DNA of 12,841 nucleotides, taken from assembly GCA_029212425.1 (NCBI GenBank), contig JARGNC010000059.1, positions 1-12,841 of the forward strand. Direction: 5' to 3'. The notes under the pieces are model-generated. The model did no database searches and was not told the origin of the DNA. It saw nothing but the letters and a program-made list of their open reading frames with translations. This DNA comes from Phycisphaerales bacterium. GTDB lineage: Bacteria; Planctomycetota; Phycisphaerae; Phycisphaerales; UBA1924. Positions 7,231 to 12,841 of this stretch are shown one piece after another. The first letter of the stretch is position 1; every line of letters starts with the position of its first letter. A program made the position numbers and the translations under genes.

Positions 7231-7260
7231 CCTCCCATTCATCCCGAGCGACATGCTCGG
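7231..7260 (-). promoter_or_regulatory. Ribosome binding site and leader hairpin of the LTxxQ gene
   Basis: On the minus strand GGGAGG (7236-7231) lies 9 bases before the ATG at 7221 and decides the start. Just upstream, CCGAGC and GCTCGG (7244-7249 and 7255-7260) form a perfect 6-base-pair stem with a 5-base loop, ending 7 bases from the ribosome binding site. It could affect mRNA stability or initiation; no function is known. Confidence 0.5.
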
Positions 7261-7358
7261 TGGTGTGCTTTGTAAGTCGTATCGACCAGCCAAACGCCCG
7301 TTGATTCTTCGTATTGCAGCATCATTGAAAAACTCCGATGTCTATGATTTGTCCAGTT

Positions 7359-7373
7359 CCGGTTATACCGGTT
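7359..7373. repeat. CCGGTT-ATA-CCGGTT element in the mrp/LTxxQ divergent region
   Basis: Two direct copies of CCGGTT are separated by ATA. The inner 13 bases are at the same time an inverted repeat (CCGGT-TAT-ACCGG). The element sits 53 bases before the mrp ATG and about 138 bases from the LTxxQ start, in a 204-base region that must hold both promoters. On the minus strand TATAAC (7367-7362) inside it looks like a -10 hexamer. It is a candidate operator or promoter core. Beyond this element and the leader hairpin I see nothing definite in the region. Confidence 0.4.
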
Positions 7374-7425
7374 CTCCACGCACGAATCCCTGTTTTTGAA
7401 GCGATTCCCTCTGAAAGACCCCGCC

Positions 7426-8625
7426 ATGTCACTCACCAAAGAACTCATCAACGAAGCCCTCTCCGGAGTCTCCCATCCCGATGGAGGCGACATCGTCAGC
7501 CGCGGATGTGTGGTCAATGTTGCCGTCTGCTCGACCGATGCCTCCGTCCGTATCTGCTACACGCAGGGACACCCCGATCAGCCACAGCCGGACCGCAGCA
7601 CACTCTCCAACCTCGGCAAGTTCGCAGAGCAACTCATCCGCGCCAGCGCAAAAGAGCAAGGCGTGGATTCCCTCGGACTCGTCATCGACTTCGTAGACCA
7701 CGCGGGAGAAGTCGTTCTCAAACTCAAGAGCGACACCAAGACCAGCGCGGATCAATCCAAGCCGGCTGATCAAACCCAACAAAGCACTCCGCAAAACAAC
7801 AACGCCGCAGGTGTTCCAGGCGTCAAGCACATCATCGCGGTCGGCGCAGGTAAAGGTGGCGTAGGCAAATCCACCGTCGCTGTGAATCTCGCGATCGGAC
7901 TGGCGCGCAAAGGACATTCCGTCGGTGTCCTCGACGGCGACATCTACGGCCCATCGCTCCCCACCATGCTCGGACTCGACGCGATGGACCAAGCCGTCAT
8001 CGAATCCACACTCCAGCCCTTCCTCGTCCACGGCATCAAGTCCATCACAATGGGCAAACTCGTCGATCCAGAAAAGCCACTCATCTGGCGCGGCCCAATG
8101 GCGCACGGAGCGTTCCACCAACTCATCGAACGCACGCAGTGGGGCGAACTCGACTACCTCATCATCGACCTCCCACCAGGCACCGGAGATGTCCCACTGA
8201 CCCTCGCCCAGAGCGTCCAACTCACCGGCGCGGTCATTGTGTGCACCCCTCAGAAAGTTGCGCAGGACGATGCGGTCCGCGCCGCAAACATGTTCGAATC
8301 GCTCGGCGTCGAACGCCTCGGGGTCGTCGAGAACATGTCCTACTTCATCGGTGACGACGGCAAAGAATACGACATCTTCGGCAAAGGCGGCGCGCAACAG
8401 ATGTCGCAGAAACTCGGTCTCCCATTCCTCGGATCCATCCCCATCAACACCGCGCTCCGTCAAAACATGGACTCCGGGAACCCAACCAAAAACTTCGATC
8501 CCGACACGGCAGGCGGCCCACAACTCCCCGCATCCCTCAACCAACTCGCCGACCAACTCGTCGCGCAGGTCACCCTCGCATCCATGGGCAAAGGAAGCAA
8601 AGCACCAACGCTAAGCATTTCTTAA
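7426..8625 (+). CDS. mrp: Mrp/ApbC-family iron-sulfur cluster carrier ATPase
   Basis: P-loop ATPase of the Mrp/NBP35/ApbC family, thought to carry and deliver Fe-S clusters to apoproteins in the cytoplasm. It has 399 residues. An N-terminal MIP18-like (DUF59) domain (about 1-100) is followed by a Ser/Gln/Asn-rich linker (102-130). The deviant Walker A is GKGGVGKST (142-150), switch I contains DGDIYGPSLP (170-179), and the Walker B region is LIIDLPPGTGD (245-255). VVENMSYF (300-307) is typical, but the following CxxC that normally binds the cluster at the dimer interface is absent; GDDGKEYDIFG (309-319) stands there. The only cysteines are C28, C35, C44 and C273. I chose the ATG at 7426, where the domain begins, over a TTG 30 bases upstream; the ribosome binding site is weak. 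The gene converges on the FG-GAP gene with a 22-base gap. With nuo genes nearby, a role in Fe-S supply is plausible but unproven. Confidence 0.92.
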   Translation: MSLTKELINEALSGVSHPDGGDIVSRGCVVNVAVCSTDASVRICYTQGHPDQPQPDRSTLSNLGKFAEQLIRASAKEQGVDSLGLVIDFVDHAGEVVLKLKSDTKTSADQSKPADQTQQSTPQNNNAAGVPGVKHIIAVGAGKGGVGKSTVAVNLAIGLARKGHSVGVLDGDIYGPSLPTMLGLDAMDQAVIESTLQPFLVHGIKSITMGKLVDPEKPLIWRGPMAHGAFHQLIERTQWGELDYLIIDLPPGTGDVPLTLAQSVQLTGAVIVCTPQKVAQDDAVRAANMFESLGVERLGVVENMSYFIGDDGKEYDIFGKGGAQQMSQKLGLPFLGSIPINTALRQNMDSGNPTKNFDPDTAGGPQLPASLNQLADQLVAQVTLASMGKGSKAPTLSIS

Positions 8626-8647
8626 ATGGATCTGAACTGAGAGAAGA

Positions 8648-10285
8648 TCACTTCGATCGGAGCTTGGATCGCAGGTATTCAACCAGTCCGGATCCGCTGC
8701 GAGGAACAGCAGGGGTCACATCGATGACCTGCCGCGTGTCCACATCGGTCAGGACTGTCTGAGTCCCGTTGGGCCAGCGGACGATGAGTTCGTCAATACT
8801 TGTCGCGTTCCCAAGTCCGAAGTGTGCTTCCGCGGGAACCTGCGCCATGAAGCTTGTGCCCGCGCTGATCAGCCGCATCCGCGATACATTGCCAGTCTTG
8901 ATAATCACCACCGCGCCGATCGCTCGCGTGTTCATCGTCCCAGGCATGCGTGGACGGACAACAAGCCAATGATTGAATGGACGAGCAACCGTCGTATTGC
9001 TCTTGAACACACGGACAGGCCGGTTGATCACAGTCGTAGCAAGGTCAAGATCCCCATCGCGATCAATGTCCGCATGGACCAGTGCAGATCCATAATCATC
9101 CGAATCAAACCCGATCTCTGCCTCGCGTGCGATGTATTCCGGAGCCCCAACCATCGGGCCGCGATTCATCCAGAGTTTCCAAGGCACATCAGCGCCCCCA
9201 AACTCGATCGCGTTGACCTCAGCAAGATCGAGCCGCCCGTCATTATCAAAGTCGAGAAACACCGTCCCCCATCCCCACCCCCCGTTGTCGACCCCCAGCG
9301 CGACAGCGTCTTCTGTGTATCCTGCGTCTGTGTTGGATTTGGTAAAGAACACATTGTGTTCCTGATCCCCACCCGGCGATCCATAAAGATTCGAGACATA
9401 CAGATCAAAGTCGCCATCATTGTCGCAGTCACCAACCGCGACCCCCATCTCATTGAACGCAGAGTCAACCCCGAGATCCGATGCGGCATCAATGAACGAC
9501 CCGGTCCCATCATTGTCCAACATGAAGTTCGCGAAGAAATCGTGAGCGATAAACACATCAAGATCGTCATCTCCGTCCTGATCAAACATCACCGGCTGCC
9601 AGAAGGTGCTCTCAACCCCATCAAGCGGAGAATCCTCTGTTATGTCCGTGAACTGCATCAAGCCGTCATTGCGAAAAACCCAGACCCCCTGATCCCAAGT
9701 AGTGACCACCAGGTCCAGTAGGTCATCGCCGTTGAGATCTCCCGCCGCGATCGCGCCCGCGTGTGTCTGTGTGTTCAGCAGCGGGATGGTGTCCAACCCA
9801 GATCCGATGGTGACTTCTACGAAGCTGTGATCCGATTGCTGCTGATACAACGCAAGCGTGCGAGGACCAAGTGCGCCTGCGTCTTGAAACTGGTCGTGCA
9901 GGATCACAAGATCAAGCAGGTTGTCTCCATCAGCATCAAACCACAACGCGGATCGCGCGCTGCTCAGATCAGTCAATCCAGAGTCCAAAGCAACATCGGT
10001 AAACACGCCCCCCTCATTTCGATACAGCTGGCATGCATCCCCAAATCCGCCAGCGACAAAGAGATCTATGTCACCATCGTTGTCGTAATCGGCAGCATTC
10101 ATGCCCGTCCCCATCCCAGGCTGATGCCGCGCCGGACCAATCCCGATGGAAGCACCCACATCCGTCAACCGAAGCGAACGGTCAATCGGACCCGCCTTGG
10201 AATCCGCAGGGCGCGATGACACACTCGCGCCGATCGGCGCGAGCGAAAGAGTACAAGCACACACAATGAATCCAAAGACTGACAT
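8648..10285 (-). CDS. Secreted FG-GAP/VCBS repeat protein with ASPIC/UnbV domain
   Basis: Predicted exported protein of 545 residues. A signal peptide (about 1-22) is followed by seven calcium-loop repeats of the D-x-D-x-D-G-x-x-D-L type at about 66, 116, 182, 234, 286, 344 and 405, the hallmark of FG-GAP/VCBS beta-propeller blades. An ASPIC/UnbV domain covers about 438-525 (HWLVVRP, GAVVIIKTG, HFGLG, VRWPNGT). Such proteins are common in planctomycetes and resemble the cartilage acidic protein 1 architecture; they are thought to bind ligands or surfaces and depend on calcium, but the role here is unknown. No C-terminal sorting signal or membrane anchor is visible. The frame stays open to 10732, but that extension is antisense to the NTF2-like gene. 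The ATG at 10285 starts the signal peptide and has AGGA 8 bases upstream, so I used it. No terminator separates it from mrp. Confidence 0.88.
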   Translation of the reverse strand: MSVFGFIVCACTLSLAPIGASVSSRPADSKAGPIDRSLRLTDVGASIGIGPARHQPGMGTGMNAADYDNDGDIDLFVAGGFGDACQLYRNEGGVFTDVALDSGLTDLSSARSALWFDADGDNLLDLVILHDQFQDAGALGPRTLALYQQQSDHSFVEVTIGSGLDTIPLLNTQTHAGAIAAGDLNGDDLLDLVVTTWDQGVWVFRNDGLMQFTDITEDSPLDGVESTFWQPVMFDQDGDDDLDVFIAHDFFANFMLDNDGTGSFIDAASDLGVDSAFNEMGVAVGDCDNDGDFDLYVSNLYGSPGGDQEHNVFFTKSNTDAGYTEDAVALGVDNGGWGWGTVFLDFDNDGRLDLAEVNAIEFGGADVPWKLWMNRGPMVGAPEYIAREAEIGFDSDDYGSALVHADIDRDGDLDLATTVINRPVRVFKSNTTVARPFNHWLVVRPRMPGTMNTRAIGAVVIIKTGNVSRMRLISAGTSFMAQVPAEAHFGLGNATSIDELIVRWPNGTQTVLTDVDTRQVIDVTPAVPRSGSGLVEYLRSKLRSK

Positions 10286-10412
10286 GGCAAAATTCCTAGG
10301 TTGAAGGTCGAGACTACCACGAATATGACCGCATCCCAAGCCATAATTCAGCCTTAAACGATTGATTTGACAGAGTCTTGATCGTTGCGCGCTCAATTTA
10401 ACTCGATCATCG

Positions 10413-10477
10413 CCATTCTTGGAATGGAGCGCTCTATACTCCGAACAGGACACAAACAAAACCATTCGAATAAGGAG
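10413..10477 (+). promoter_or_regulatory. Promoter, operator-like repeats and ribosome binding site of the NTF2-like gene
   Basis: TATACT (10435-10440) is a good -10 hexamer. Immediately upstream, CCATTC-TTG-GAATGG (10413-10427) is a perfect inverted repeat with 6-base arms. It overlaps the palindrome GAGCGCTC (10427-10434), so both symmetric elements occupy the spacer and -35 region where a regulator would act. A -35 hexamer is not evident, which suggests dependence on an activator. AAGGAG (10472-10477), 6 bases before the ATG at 10484, is the strongest ribosome binding site in the window. A perfect TTGACA at 10367-10372 has no -10 at normal spacing. The whole 198-base gap also serves the divergent FG-GAP gene. 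Confidence 0.5.
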
Positions 10478-10483
10478 AATCCA

Positions 10484-10894
10484 ATGACCACCGCAACCGC
10501 CACGATCAGCCAAATCGCCAACGACCTCGTTGCGCACTGCAAAACCCCAGCGGAAGACTTCGTCGAGCACGATTCCAAGCTCTGGGACAAGCATTTCGTC
10601 AACAACTTCATCAGCATCGAAGGCGACGGCCGAGAGTTCAACACCCGCGAAGAACTCGTCGCGAAATACAAGAAATGGCAAGAAGAAGTCACCTGCCACG
10701 ATTGCAAAGTCGAAGGCCCATTCATCGGTCAAAACAGCTTCAGCGTGATCTTCGATCTCGATATGGAATCCAAGGTCAACGCCTTCCCACGCATGCGCAT
10801 GAAAGAAATCGCGACCTACACCGTAGAGAACGGCAAGATCGTCAAAGAAGAGTTCTGCTACGAGAGCTCAGACCAGTGCCCAGAAAGCTGCTAA
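10484..10894 (+). CDS. NTF2/SnoaL-like superfamily protein, cysteine-bearing
   Basis: A 136-residue soluble protein that fits the NTF2/SnoaL-like fold. A first helix (about 5-20) is followed by a region with LWDKHFVNNFISIEG (33-47), then a helix (54-69) and beta strands with FSVIFDLDM (86-94), MKEIATYTVENGKIVKEEF (106-124). The fold carries either small hydrolase/isomerase or binding roles; the substrate is not predictable. Cysteines are numerous for a protein this size: C19, C71, C74 (CxxC), C125, C132 and the terminal C136, with an FCYESSDQCPESC tail. I chose the ATG at 10484 because AAGGAG is ideally placed; an in-frame extension to 10385 crosses the promoter. The strong translation signals suggest high expression. 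Its stop lies 4 bases from that of the convergent gmk. Confidence 0.7.
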   Translation: MTTATATISQIANDLVAHCKTPAEDFVEHDSKLWDKHFVNNFISIEGDGREFNTREELVAKYKKWQEEVTCHDCKVEGPFIGQNSFSVIFDLDMESKVNAFPRMRMKEIATYTVENGKIVKEEFCYESSDQCPESC

Positions 10895-10898
10895 GCGT

Positions 10899-11513
10899 TC
10901 ATTTCCCCTGAGCGGTCCGCGCCTGCGCGACCTTCTCAATCGCTTCAGCAATCGCACGATCGACATCCTCGTTGATCACAAAGGTGTCGTACACATCCGA
11001 TTCTTTCGCAAACGCGATCTCCCGCTTCGCTTCGGCGAAGCGTTTTTGAATCTGCTCCTCCGATTCCCGTTTCCGATTCTGGAGTCGGTTGAGGAGTTCT
11101 TCCTCGCTCGGAGGGAGGATAAACATCGCAAAAGCGTCAGGCATCGCGGTTTTCACCTGCTGTGCCCCAAGCACATCGATTTCCAGAATCACCAACCGCC
11201 CGCGAGCGAGCTGCTCGTCGACCCAGCGTTTGCGCGTGCCGTACTTTTTACCAAAGACATCCGCGGATTCGAGAAACGCGTTCTCTTGTTCGAGTTCCTC
11301 GAATCGTTCATCAGAGATGAAGTGGTAATCCACCCCCTCCGTATCCGCTTCGGTTTTCGCGCGTGTGGTGTAGCTGACCGAAAACACCGAATCCCCGATC
11401 CCACGCTCAACACCCCGCGTGATTGTGGTCTTCCCGACCCCAGACGGCCCTGAAATAATCAGGAGCAGCCCATTGTCAGTGTCGGTCGGCAAGCGTGGGT
11501 ATCCGGTATCCAT
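10899..11513 (-). CDS. gmk: Guanylate kinase
   Basis: Essential cytoplasmic enzyme that phosphorylates GMP to GDP with ATP. It has 204 residues, the usual size. The P-loop is GPSGVGKTT (22-30). GMP-binding motifs are SYTTRAKT (47-54), VDYHF (61-65), E82 and YGT (91-93). ILEIDVLGAQQVK (109-121), the ILPPS strand (132-136) and a basic lid (about 145-158) follow, with RFAEAKREI (158-166). All expected elements are present; VFGKKYGT replaces the more usual V(H)GNYYGT form. I chose the ATG at 11513 since GGAG lies 9 bases upstream; in-frame ATGs at 11522, 11528 and beyond would add up to 17 residues with no family match. The usual neighbour rpoZ is not downstream: the gene converges on the NTF2-like gene. 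A terminator upstream separates it from the sorted-protein genes. Confidence 0.95.
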   Translation of the reverse strand: MDTGYPRLPTDTDNGLLLIISGPSGVGKTTITRGVERGIGDSVFSVSYTTRAKTEADTEGVDYHFISDERFEELEQENAFLESADVFGKKYGTRKRWVDEQLARGRLVILEIDVLGAQQVKTAMPDAFAMFILPPSEEELLNRLQNRKRESEEQIQKRFAEAKREIAFAKESDVYDTFVINEDVDRAIAEAIEKVAQARTAQGK

Positions 11514-11561
11514 TGCGATCATCTCCATACGAATCAGCATAGCCCCCATGACCAATCGCTG

Positions 11562-11610
11562 CACAGAAAAACAAAGCCGAGCGACTGACCAATCGGTTCA
11601 GTCGCCCGGC
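11562..11610 (-). terminator. Factor-independent terminator after the sorted-protein gene pair
   Basis: GCCGAGCGACTGA (11576-11588) pairs with TCAGTCGCCCGGC (11598-11610) across a 9-base loop. On the minus strand this gives 13 base pairs with one G-U wobble, followed at once by TTTGTTTTTC (11575-11566). On the plus strand the same pair is an A-C mismatch, so the terminator works leftward. It ends transcription 29 bases beyond the stop at 11639 and insulates gmk, whose start is 49 bases further on. Confidence 0.85.
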
Positions 11611-11638
11611 ACAGAATGAGTTACAACGCAGAGTTTTT

Positions 11639-12292
11639 TCAGCGTCTCCGTCGACCAGCAAACACCAATCCGCACAGCACACCCAGCGACCCAGGTGCTG
11701 GTATGGTCTGCGTCGAAACCGAACCCCGCGTCCCGATCCGATCACTCAGATCCGTGCCGTAGGAAAACGAAAGATCGACCGTCCCGCTTGTCCACCCATC
11801 GATCGGATTCCCGAGCAAGTCGCCGACAAACACCTCGTACGAAACATGGTGGGGGCCCATCACATCACTCGCGTACCAGTTGTGCGTCATGGCGCCGCCC
11901 CATTGCCAAACGGTGCTCGATCCATTGGTGCCCAGGATCGGGTCATAACCAAACTCCGAATACACCGACAGGTGCGTCGAGGTCTCGAGCACGCGGACAA
12001 AGACCCCGCTGCTTGGGGGCAGCGAGATAAACCCGTTCGCAAGCCACCCAAACTGTGAGTTGTGACCGGTCCCGTCGAGCACCGACGCTGATCCCTCAAA
12101 GTTCTCCGATCCTTCCTGCAACTCGACTATGGACATCGCAGGCGATTCAAAGTTCACAAACACCTGCTGATTGAAAACCGACACCAGCAGATGGCTCATC
12201 CCGCCGCCCATCTGCGGGACATCCGCGTGGACAATCCCAGCAGCGAGTGCAAGTACAGTTGATGCCGCTCGATATGAAGTTCGTTGCCTCAT
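11639..12292 (-). CDS. Secreted protein with PEP-CTERM-like C-terminal sorting signal (paralogue A)
   Basis: Exported protein of 217 residues. A signal peptide (about 1-23, cleavage near VHA) is followed by a beta-rich domain of unknown function. The C-terminus has the three-part sorting layout: PAPGSLGVL (198-206), a hydrophobic stretch (203-212) and RRRR (214-217). This resembles the planctomycetal PEP-CTERM form recognised by an exosortase; no sorting enzyme is in the window. The most distinctive core is YDPILGT (116-122), WGGAMTHNWY (131-140) and YEVFVGD (152-158). Over residues 116-176 it matches the next gene at 35 of 61 positions (hand count, no gaps), so the two are tandem paralogues. 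It has an extra linker (about 177-196) before the sorting tail that the other lacks. The start is ATG, only 3 bases after the stop of the paralogue, so they are probably cotranscribed. The function is unknown. Confidence 0.82.
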   Translation of the reverse strand: MRQRTSYRAASTVLALAAGIVHADVPQMGGGMSHLLVSVFNQQVFVNFESPAMSIVELQEGSENFEGSASVLDGTGHNSQFGWLANGFISLPPSSGVFVRVLETSTHLSVYSEFGYDPILGTNGSSTVWQWGGAMTHNWYASDVMGPHHVSYEVFVGDLLGNPIDGWTSGTVDLSFSYGTDLSDRIGTRGSVSTQTIPAPGSLGVLCGLVFAGRRRR

Positions 12293-12295
12293 GGT

Positions 12296-12841
12296 TTACG
12301 CCCTCCGCCGACGAGCCGCGACCAGACCACCAAGACCAAGCGCCGAAAGCGCCGCTGGTGATGGAACCGCGTTGAAATACAGCGTCACTGTGTCGCTGGT
12401 GTACGCGCTTAGCGCGTTTCCCGACGCATCGCCGACAAAGACTTCATAAGTCACCTCGTACGCGCCCAGTGATTCAGCGCTGTACCAGTTGTGGGTCATC
12501 GTCCCGCCCCACATCCACGCATTGTCTGATCCATCGGTCCCGAGGATCGCGTCATAGGAGTGGTTCTCGCGCATCATCCGCATCCCACCCTCGTAGACAT
12601 TGAGTCCTGCCGTCAAACTGACGGTTTCGATCCAGAGGAACTCATTAGCCCCCATGCTGATAAACCCATCGGGGACCCAGCCGTACTGGTCGGAGTAGTA
12701 GGTGTCGTCGAGCGATGCCGCCGCGCCGGAGTAGCTTTCGCCCTCGAACCGCAGCAGTTGGATCGGTGACGACGCATCGTTGTTCGCGTGCGCCGAGATC
12801 GCGCCGTTTTCAAAGGTCACCATCACATGCTCCATCGGCCA
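12296..12841 (-). CDS. Secreted protein with PEP-CTERM-like sorting signal (paralogue B, partial)
   Basis: The frame is open through the right edge (the last two codons read Trp-Pro), and the methionine at 12835 aligns with residue 32-33 of paralogue A. The signal peptide and about 30 residues therefore lie outside the window, and the visible part is at least 181 residues. Counted from that methionine, the shared core is YDAILGT (94-100), WGGTMTHNWY (109-118) and YEVFVGD (130-136). The sorting tail is VPSPAALSAL (157-166), a Gly/Leu-rich hydrophobic run (163-174) and RRRRA (175-179). It also has a longer insert with two Met pairs near 85-89 that paralogue A lacks. It is the first gene of the leftward pair, so their promoter lies off the window. 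The function is unknown; surface attachment is inferred from the tail. Confidence 0.82.
   Translation of the reverse strand, partial: WPMEHVMVTFENGAISAHANNDASSPIQLLRFEGESYSGAAASLDDTYYSDQYGWVPDGFISMGANEFLWIETVSLTAGLNVYEGGMRMMRENHSYDAILGTDGSDNAWMWGGTMTHNWYSAESLGAYEVTYEVFVGDASGNALSAYTSDTVTLYFNAVPSPAALSALGLGGLVAARRRRA

Noticed and set aside
7429..8556. Long open frame (375 codons) on the minus strand
   Set aside because: It lies wholly antisense to mrp, whose protein is clearly conserved. The translation is an acidic, low-information mirror of the mrp codon pattern.
8822..9721. 299-codon plus-strand open frame
   Set aside because: It is antisense to the repeat region of the FG-GAP gene. The repeated GAT/GAC codons create open frames on the other strand, and no domain is recognisable.
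8822..10230. Repeated GA-rich/DxDxDG-encoding segments considered as a DNA repeat array or CRISPR
   Set aside because: The similarity is at protein level (calcium-loop repeats) with irregular spacing and differing bases; there are no identical repeats and no spacers.
10367..10372. Perfect TTGACA as a -35 for the NTF2-like gene
   Set aside because: No -10 hexamer occurs 16-18 bases downstream; the better -10 (TATACT) is 62 bases away.
10286..10732. N-terminal extension of the FG-GAP protein frame by 149 codons
   Set aside because: It is antisense to the NTF2-like gene and crosses the divergent promoter. A signal peptide with a ribosome binding site begins at 10285.
10866..10913. Possible hairpin GCTCAG...CTGAGC at the NTF2-like/gmk junction
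   Set aside because: The loop of about 36 bases is too long and no T run follows on either strand, so it does not look like a terminator.
1..12841. Search for defence systems, toxin-antitoxin pairs, integrases, tRNA genes and att sites
   Set aside because: No gene or repeat of these kinds is recognisable. All long frames are explained by housekeeping, sensory or secreted proteins, so no new defence-type system is claimed.

Overview
The window reads as a chromosomal segment of a marine-type planctomycete, most likely class Phycisphaerae. The evidence is moderate GC content, two adjacent secreted proteins ending in a hydrophobic stretch plus RRRR (the planctomycetal form of a PEP-CTERM-like sorting tail), an FG-GAP/ASPIC-UnbV secreted protein, a large hybrid histidine kinase, and dispersed nuo genes. 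The phylum call is inference from these protein styles. No ribosomal RNA or other phylogenetic marker is present. There is no tRNA, CRISPR array, insertion sequence, phage gene or plasmid function, and no gap between genes exceeds about 205 bases.

Left part (1-3742): the C-terminal part of nuoE (complex I [2Fe-2S] subunit) runs off the left edge. It converges on tag (3-methyladenine DNA glycosylase I). tag is divergent from a small 69-residue protein gene across an 18-base gap. That small gene converges on an NAD(P)-binding SDR/epimerase-like gene, which is divergent from nuoF (NADH- and FMN-binding subunit). The usually adjacent nuoE and nuoF are therefore separated by three unrelated genes on mixed strands.

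Middle (3743-8625): a membrane-bound hybrid histidine kinase with an unfamiliar four-helix sensor region is followed by a DoxX-like membrane protein. A factor-independent terminator then serves a leftward-reading gene for a periplasmic LTxxQ (Spy/CpxP-like) protein with an RGE-rich linker. A divergent 204-base intergenic region with a repeat element leads to an Mrp/ApbC-type iron-sulfur carrier ATPase that lacks the family's CxxC motif.

Right part (8626-12841): a secreted seven-repeat FG-GAP protein reads leftward and is divergent from a small NTF2/SnoaL-like protein with a good ribosome binding site and an operator-like inverted repeat. That gene converges on gmk (guanylate kinase). A strong terminator separates gmk from two tandem paralogous secreted proteins with C-terminal sorting signals; the upstream one is cut by the right edge.

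Most genes are single transcription units in alternating orientation. The only clear operon-like pair is the two sorted-protein genes (3-base gap). The recognisable jobs are respiration (NuoE/NuoF), cofactor assembly (Mrp), DNA repair (Tag), nucleotide metabolism (Gmk) and envelope or secreted functions. I found no coherent new multi-gene system. The best leads are the paralogous sorted proteins, the His/Cys-rich sensor loop of the kinase, the CxxC-less Mrp and several regulatory repeats.
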